From NCBI GenBank assembly GCA_030529125.1, contig JAUMXP010000070.1:1-8417 (forward strand): a DNA stretch of 8,417 nt, written 5' to 3'. The position numbers and the translations under genes are program-made. The notes under the pieces were generated by a model. It saw nothing but the letters and a program-made list of their open reading frames with translations. It did no database searches and had not been told where the DNA came from. Below, piece by piece: positions 5,346-8,417 of the stretch (its first letter is position 1; each line of letters opens with the position of its first letter). Source of the DNA: Eubacteriales bacterium. GTDB lineage: Bacteria > Bacillota > Clostridia > Oscillospirales > Acutalibacteraceae.

Positions 5346-6491
5346 ATGTTTATAAAAAGATGTTTAAGTATAGCCCTGCTGTGTGTGCTTTTGGTGTCGT
5401 CATTTGTTGTCAAAACTTCTGCTCTATCCGAAGAGGAGCTGGGTTCACCGTCGGTCGTTCTTATGGAGCCATCAACCAACAAAATTCTTTTTGAGAAAAA
5501 TGCTAACGAACAACGCGCCTGTGCGTCTATAACAAAGGTCATGACCTTACTGCTTGTTTTCGAAGCAATCGAAGATGGTAAGATAGACTACACAGATATT
5601 GTCACAACTAGTGAACACGCTAAGTCTATGGGCGGATCTGACATCTGGCTCGAGGTTGGTGAGCAGATGACAGTAGATGAAATGATAAAAGCAACAGCAG
5701 TAGCATCTGCAAACGACGCAGCGGTTGCGTTAGCTGAGCATTTGTGCGGTAGTGAGAGTGATTTTGTCGCGTTGATGAACGATAGAGCAAAAGAGCTTGG
5801 TATGAAAAATACAGTGTTTAAAAATTGTAACGGCTTAGATGAAGATGGCCATCTGACTACGGCGTACGATGTTGCGCTGATGAGTGCAGAGCTTATCAAG
5901 CACGAGAAAATATTTGACTATACTACAATATGGCTTGATACCCTGCGAGGTGGCGAAACCCAGATAGTTAATACCAATAAGCTGCTCAAATCCTACGATG
6001 GGATCACAGGACTCAAAACCGGCACCACAGGTGATGCAGGCTCATGTATATCTGCAACCGCAACTCGAAACAATCTTTCGCTTGTTGCAGTGGTGCTGGG
6101 GTCATCAACAGGCACAGAGCGTTTCAAAGATGCCGCAACTCTGCTTGACTACGGCTTTGCAAATTACGAGGTGCTGAAGATCGATGCTAATAGTGCAGAG
6201 CTAACTGAAATAAATGTAAAAGGCGGTATGCAGCAAACCGTACCGATTATGTGCGATGGACTAAAGAATCTTGTAATCAAAAAAGGTGGTTCCAAAAACA
6301 TAGAACAAAAAGTAGATGTAAAAGAAGAGGTAGAAGCGAAAGTCAACAAAGGGGATAAGGTAGGTACAGTTACTTATACTTTAGATGGTGAAACTGTTGC
6401 GCAGTTTGATGTTGTAACGAAGGAAAAAGTAGACAAAATATCATTCACAGCTGTTTTTTGTGAGCTGATGAATGCTCTGGTTGCGTTGTAA
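5346..6491 (+). CDS. D-alanyl-D-alanine carboxypeptidase, DacF-like low-molecular-weight penicillin-binding protein
   Basis: It removes the terminal D-alanine from peptidoglycan pentapeptides outside the cell membrane. The product is 381 residues (Bacillus DacF is about 389). Residues 1-26 are a signal peptide: MFIKR, a hydrophobic core, and a likely cleavage after KTSA. The peptidase S11 domain follows, with all three catalytic motifs: S61-I-T-K64 (acylated serine in ASITKVM), S121-A-N123 in ASANDAA and K224-T-G in GLKTGTTG. A PBP5-type C-terminal domain spans about residues 276-364 and the end (KISFTAVFCELMNALVAL) is a short hydrophobic tail for membrane attachment. GAGGTG seven bases before the ATG lies inside the ispF terminator. 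The family is certain. Which paralogue it is (vegetative DacA or sporulation DacF/DacB) is not, so no symbol is given; length, sporulation neighbours and a forespore-like promoter favour DacF. No clear terminator follows it. Confidence 0.93.
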   Translation: MFIKRCLSIALLCVLLVSSFVVKTSALSEEELGSPSVVLMEPSTNKILFEKNANEQRACASITKVMTLLLVFEAIEDGKIDYTDIVTTSEHAKSMGGSDIWLEVGEQMTVDEMIKATAVASANDAAVALAEHLCGSESDFVALMNDRAKELGMKNTVFKNCNGLDEDGHLTTAYDVALMSAELIKHEKIFDYTTIWLDTLRGGETQIVNTNKLLKSYDGITGLKTGTTGDAGSCISATATRNNLSLVAVVLGSSTGTERFKDAATLLDYGFANYEVLKIDANSAELTEINVKGGMQQTVPIMCDGLKNLVIKKGGSKNIEQKVDVKEEVEAKVNKGDKVGTVTYTLDGETVAQFDVVTKEKVDKISFTAVFCELMNALVAL

Positions 6492-6586
6492 TAAGTGTCA
6501 ATTAAACATAAGATAAAATGACAGATTGCACAAAATTTCAGCTGTAAAATCGTTACTTTAAATAGCTAAAGAAGACCTAATTGCTA

Positions 6587-6615
6587 TTGCAAAAAAACTC
6601 AATTTATTGTATAAT
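6587..6615 (+). promoter_or_regulatory. Sigma-A promoter of pgi
   Basis: TTGCAA (6587-6592), a 17-base spacer and a perfect TATAAT (6610-6615) form the best promoter in the window. Transcription should start near 6622, giving a leader of about 60 bases before pgi. The 190-base gap between the carboxypeptidase stop and pgi holds this promoter, the inverted repeat just after it and no gene. In 6492-6580 I see nothing interpretable, including no terminator for the upstream gene. Confidence 0.85.
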
Positions 6616-6624
6616 AGCACTATC

Positions 6625-6648
6625 AGTATAACTATAACTTGTTATACT
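6625..6648 (+). promoter_or_regulatory. Inverted repeat at the pgi transcription start, possible operator
   Basis: AGTATAAC (6625-6632) and GTTATACT (6641-6648) form a perfect 8-bp inverted repeat with an 8-base centre that itself contains another TATAAC. It begins about three bases after the predicted start point, 10 bases downstream of the -10 box. That is a usual place for a repressor operator; as RNA it would be a weak, AT-rich 5' hairpin. The binding factor is unknown. Confidence 0.45.
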
Positions 6649-6681
6649 TCTTTTACGGAATTTTATTAAGGAGGATCACTA

Positions 6682-8019
6682 ATGCCAACAACACTCAGTG
6701 ATAAACACTTAGCAGGCTTTGTGAGTGCCGAGGAATACGCAGGTATTGCTCCACAGGTCAAGGCTGCTCACGAAGCACTCCACACAGGAGAAGGACTCGG
6801 TAACGATTTTATCGGCTGGCTCACACTTCCAACAGACTATGATAAGGAAGAGTTCGCTCGTATAAAAGCTGCTGCTGAAAAAATTAAGAAAGACACCGAC
6901 ATCTTCGTAGTTATCGGTATCGGCGGTTCATACCTCGGTGCACGTGCTGCGATCGAATTTATCAAGTCACCTAACTACAACGCTCTGTGTAAAGATACAC
7001 CACAGATTTACTACGCAGGTAACTCTATCAGCTCAACAGCGTTAGCAGAACTGCTCGAAATCTGCGAGGGCAAGGACGTTTCTATCAATATGATTTCTAA
7101 GTCAGGTACTACAACAGAACCTGCTATCGCATTTAGAGTATTCAGAGAACTCCTTGAGAAGAAGTACGGCAAAGAAGGCGCTAAAGAGCGTATCTACTGT
7201 ACTACAGACAAAGCAAGAGGTACATTAAAACAGCTCGCTGACAAAGAAGGCTACGAGACATTCGTAGTTCCTGATGACGTTGGCGGCAGATACTCAGTAT
7301 TAACAGCTGTAGGTCTTCTTCCTATCGCAGTTTCTGGTGCTGATATCGATGCTTTAATGGCTGGCGCTAAGGCTGCTCAGGATGAGTTTAATAACGACGA
7401 CCTTATGACAAATGATTGCTACAAGTATGCTGCTATCCGCAACATCCTTTATCGCAAGGGCAAGTCAACAGAAGTTTTAGTTTCTTATGAGCCAGGCTTC
7501 ACTATGATGAACGAATGGTTCAAACAGCTTTACGGCGAGAGTGAAGGCAAGGATAACAAAGGTATTTTCCCTGCAAGTGTAATTTTCTCAACCGACTTAC
7601 ACTCTATGGGTCAGTATATTCAGGACGGAAGACGTAATCTCTTTGAGACTGTTGTTCTCTTTGATAAGTGCAAGAAAGAAATCGTTTTAGGCACTGACGA
7701 AGAAAACGTAGACGGCCTCAACTTCCTTAGTGGCAAAACAATGGACTTTGTCAACAGAAAAGCGTTCGAGGGCACAGTGCTCGCTCACAACGACGGTGGC
7801 GTACCAAACGTTGTACTCACTTTAGCTGATATGAGTGAATATGAGCTCGGTTACCTCATCTACTTCTTCGAGAAGGCTTGCGCTATCTCAGGTTATATCC
7901 TCGGTGTTAATCCGTTCAACCAGCCTGGTGTAGAAAGCTACAAGAAGAATATGTTTGCTTTACTTGGCAAGCCGGGTTACGAGGATGCTAAAGCAGAACT
8001 CGAAAAAAGATTACAGTAA
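6682..8019 (+). CDS. pgi: Glucose-6-phosphate isomerase
   Basis: It interconverts glucose 6-phosphate and fructose 6-phosphate in glycolysis and gluconeogenesis, in the cytoplasm. At 445 residues it is the short Gram-positive/clostridial form (about 450) rather than the ~550-residue enterobacterial one. Signatures include the sugar-phosphate-binding FVVIGIGGSYLGARAAIEF, the phosphate loop SKSGTTTEPAIAFR, PGI signature 1 at VPDDVGGRYSVLTAVGLLP, catalytic-region QLYGESEGKDNKGIFP, and signature 2 at the C-terminal GYILGVNPFNQPGVESYKK. AAGGAGG (6668-6674) lies seven bases before the ATG. It has its own strong promoter. Codon choice is strongly biased (CTC, ATC, TAC, AAC, GCT), as expected for an abundant glycolytic enzyme and unlike the nearby sporulation genes. 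Confidence 0.98.
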   Translation: MPTTLSDKHLAGFVSAEEYAGIAPQVKAAHEALHTGEGLGNDFIGWLTLPTDYDKEEFARIKAAAEKIKKDTDIFVVIGIGGSYLGARAAIEFIKSPNYNALCKDTPQIYYAGNSISSTALAELLEICEGKDVSINMISKSGTTTEPAIAFRVFRELLEKKYGKEGAKERIYCTTDKARGTLKQLADKEGYETFVVPDDVGGRYSVLTAVGLLPIAVSGADIDALMAGAKAAQDEFNNDDLMTNDCYKYAAIRNILYRKGKSTEVLVSYEPGFTMMNEWFKQLYGESEGKDNKGIFPASVIFSTDLHSMGQYIQDGRRNLFETVVLFDKCKKEIVLGTDEENVDGLNFLSGKTMDFVNRKAFEGTVLAHNDGGVPNVVLTLADMSEYELGYLIYFFEKACAISGYILGVNPFNQPGVESYKKNMFALLGKPGYEDAKAELEKRLQ

Positions 8020-8128
8020 TCCATCTTGCTTTCCCTTCGATGGTAAGGGGGACCACAAAAGAGGTGGATGAGGTGTGGTTGTACCACTCTTCTAAACCAA
8101 TATTTTAAACACAGGAGGCTATATAATT
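8020..8128 (+). other. Structured intergenic leader between pgi and the ATPase gene
   Basis: Several stems are possible. TTTCCCTT (8030-8037) pairs with AAGGGGGA (8045-8052) around a 7-base loop. ACCACA (8052-8057) can pair with TGTGGT (8074-8079). GTGGT (8075-8079) can instead pair with ACCAC (8083-8087) across a 3-base loop, and AAGAG-g-TGG (8059-8067) with CCACTCTT (8084-8091). The last helices exclude one another. No T run follows, so it is not an obvious terminator, and no known riboswitch class was recognised. An 11-codon open frame from GTG 8073 to TAA 8108 follows GAGGTGG at a five-base spacing and might be a leader peptide, but this is weak. Confidence 0.4.
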
Positions 8129-8417
8129 ATGGTAACATTAATTATTGGTAAAAAGGGCTCAGGCAAAACAAAAAAACTTATTCAGCTTGCTAACGAGGCT
8201 GTTGCTAAATCACAGGGCAACGTTGTTGTTATGGAAAAAGGCGCTAAGCTTACATACGACGTAACTCATAAAGCAAGACTTATCGATACAGACGTTTACG
8301 GCATTGCAGGCTATGATATGCTTCTTGGTTTCCTCAGCGGTATCTGCGCAGGTAACTACGACGTTACTGATATTTTCGTTGACTCTACTTTCAAGATTTG
8401 TCCTGAAGGTGTTGACG
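8129..8417 (+). CDS. P-loop ATPase-like protein, N-terminal part (cut by right edge)
   Basis: The visible 96 residues start MVTLIIGKKGSGKTKKLIQL, with a clear Walker A nucleotide-binding loop G-K-K-G-S-G-K-T at residues 7-14. A hydrophobic strand ending in aspartate, DIFVD, at about residues 81-85 is a candidate Walker B. The middle part holds RLIDTDVYGIAGYDMLLGFLSG-type sequence, and the frame is still open at the window end. The start has AGGAGG (8113-8118) ten bases before the ATG. Similar Clostridia proteins are often labelled PilT-like or simply ATP-binding; I would not infer twitching motility. It is on the same strand as pgi, 109 bases downstream, without an intervening terminator, so the two may be co-transcribed. 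Codon choice is biased like that of pgi, suggesting good expression. Function unknown. Confidence 0.85.
   Translation, partial: MVTLIIGKKGSGKTKKLIQLANEAVAKSQGNVVVMEKGAKLTYDVTHKARLIDTDVYGIAGYDMLLGFLSGICAGNYDVTDIFVDSTFKICPEGVD

Noticed and set aside
5297..5494. A 65-codon plus-strand frame running into the carboxypeptidase gene.
   Set aside because: It overlaps the terminator and the signal peptide region of the real gene in another frame, and its sequence looks random.
6494..6525. A possible hairpin (TGTCA ... TGACA) as terminator of the carboxypeptidase gene.
   Set aside because: The stem is only five pairs around a 17-base or longer AT-rich loop, and no T run follows.
8079..8106. A sigma-A promoter (TTGTAC, 16 bases, TATTTT) for the P-loop ATPase gene.
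   Set aside because: The -10 is poor, and the start point would fall on or next to the ribosome binding site, leaving almost no leader.

Overview
The window comes from the chromosome of a low-G+C, Gram-positive, spore-forming bacterium, most likely a gut member of the Clostridia (Oscillospiraceae/Ruminococcaceae-like). The evidence is AGGAGG/GAGGTG ribosome binding sites, dipicolinate synthase genes (specific to endospore formers), a DUF1540 protein, the MEP isoprenoid pathway and a short clostridial-type glucose-6-phosphate isomerase. The lineage call is inference; no rRNA or other taxonomic marker is present. There is no sign of phage, insertion sequences, CRISPR or tRNA genes. It is mostly a housekeeping and sporulation region.

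Layout. At the left edge (1-160) a minus-strand gene for a small membrane-anchored protein runs off the window. It is divergent from a 62-residue, eight-cysteine DUF1540 protein (273-461) that ends in a clear terminator. Next is the dicistron dpaA-dpaB (571-2000), which makes dipicolinic acid for the spore core. It sits behind a plausible sigma-K-type promoter and ends in a T-rich terminator. A sigma-A-type promoter (2167-2195) then drives a zinc-ribbon membrane protein of unknown function (2230-2757), tightly coupled to metY, an O-acetylhomoserine sulfhydrylase (2762-4027). A strong hairpin without a U tract separates metY from ispD (4083-4769). ispF follows (4819-5286), so two MEP-pathway enzymes are adjacent.

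After ispF, one hairpin terminator contains the ribosome binding site of the next gene, a secreted D-Ala-D-Ala carboxypeptidase (5346-6491). A forespore-type promoter pattern lies across the same hairpin. pgi (6682-8019) has its own good sigma-A promoter, with an inverted repeat at the expected transcription start. A structured 109-base gap leads to a P-loop ATPase gene (8129 onward) cut by the right edge.

The genes form several small transcription units: spore maturation (dpaAB, possibly the carboxypeptidase), sulfur amino acid synthesis (zinc-ribbon gene plus metY), isoprenoid precursor synthesis (ispD, ispF) and glycolysis (pgi). No clear new multi-gene system is visible. The most interesting points are regulatory: the overlapping terminator/promoter/Shine-Dalgarno before the carboxypeptidase, the stem next to the ispD ribosome binding site, a short dispersed intergenic repeat (TTCT-N5-AGAA) and the coupled zinc-ribbon/metY pair.
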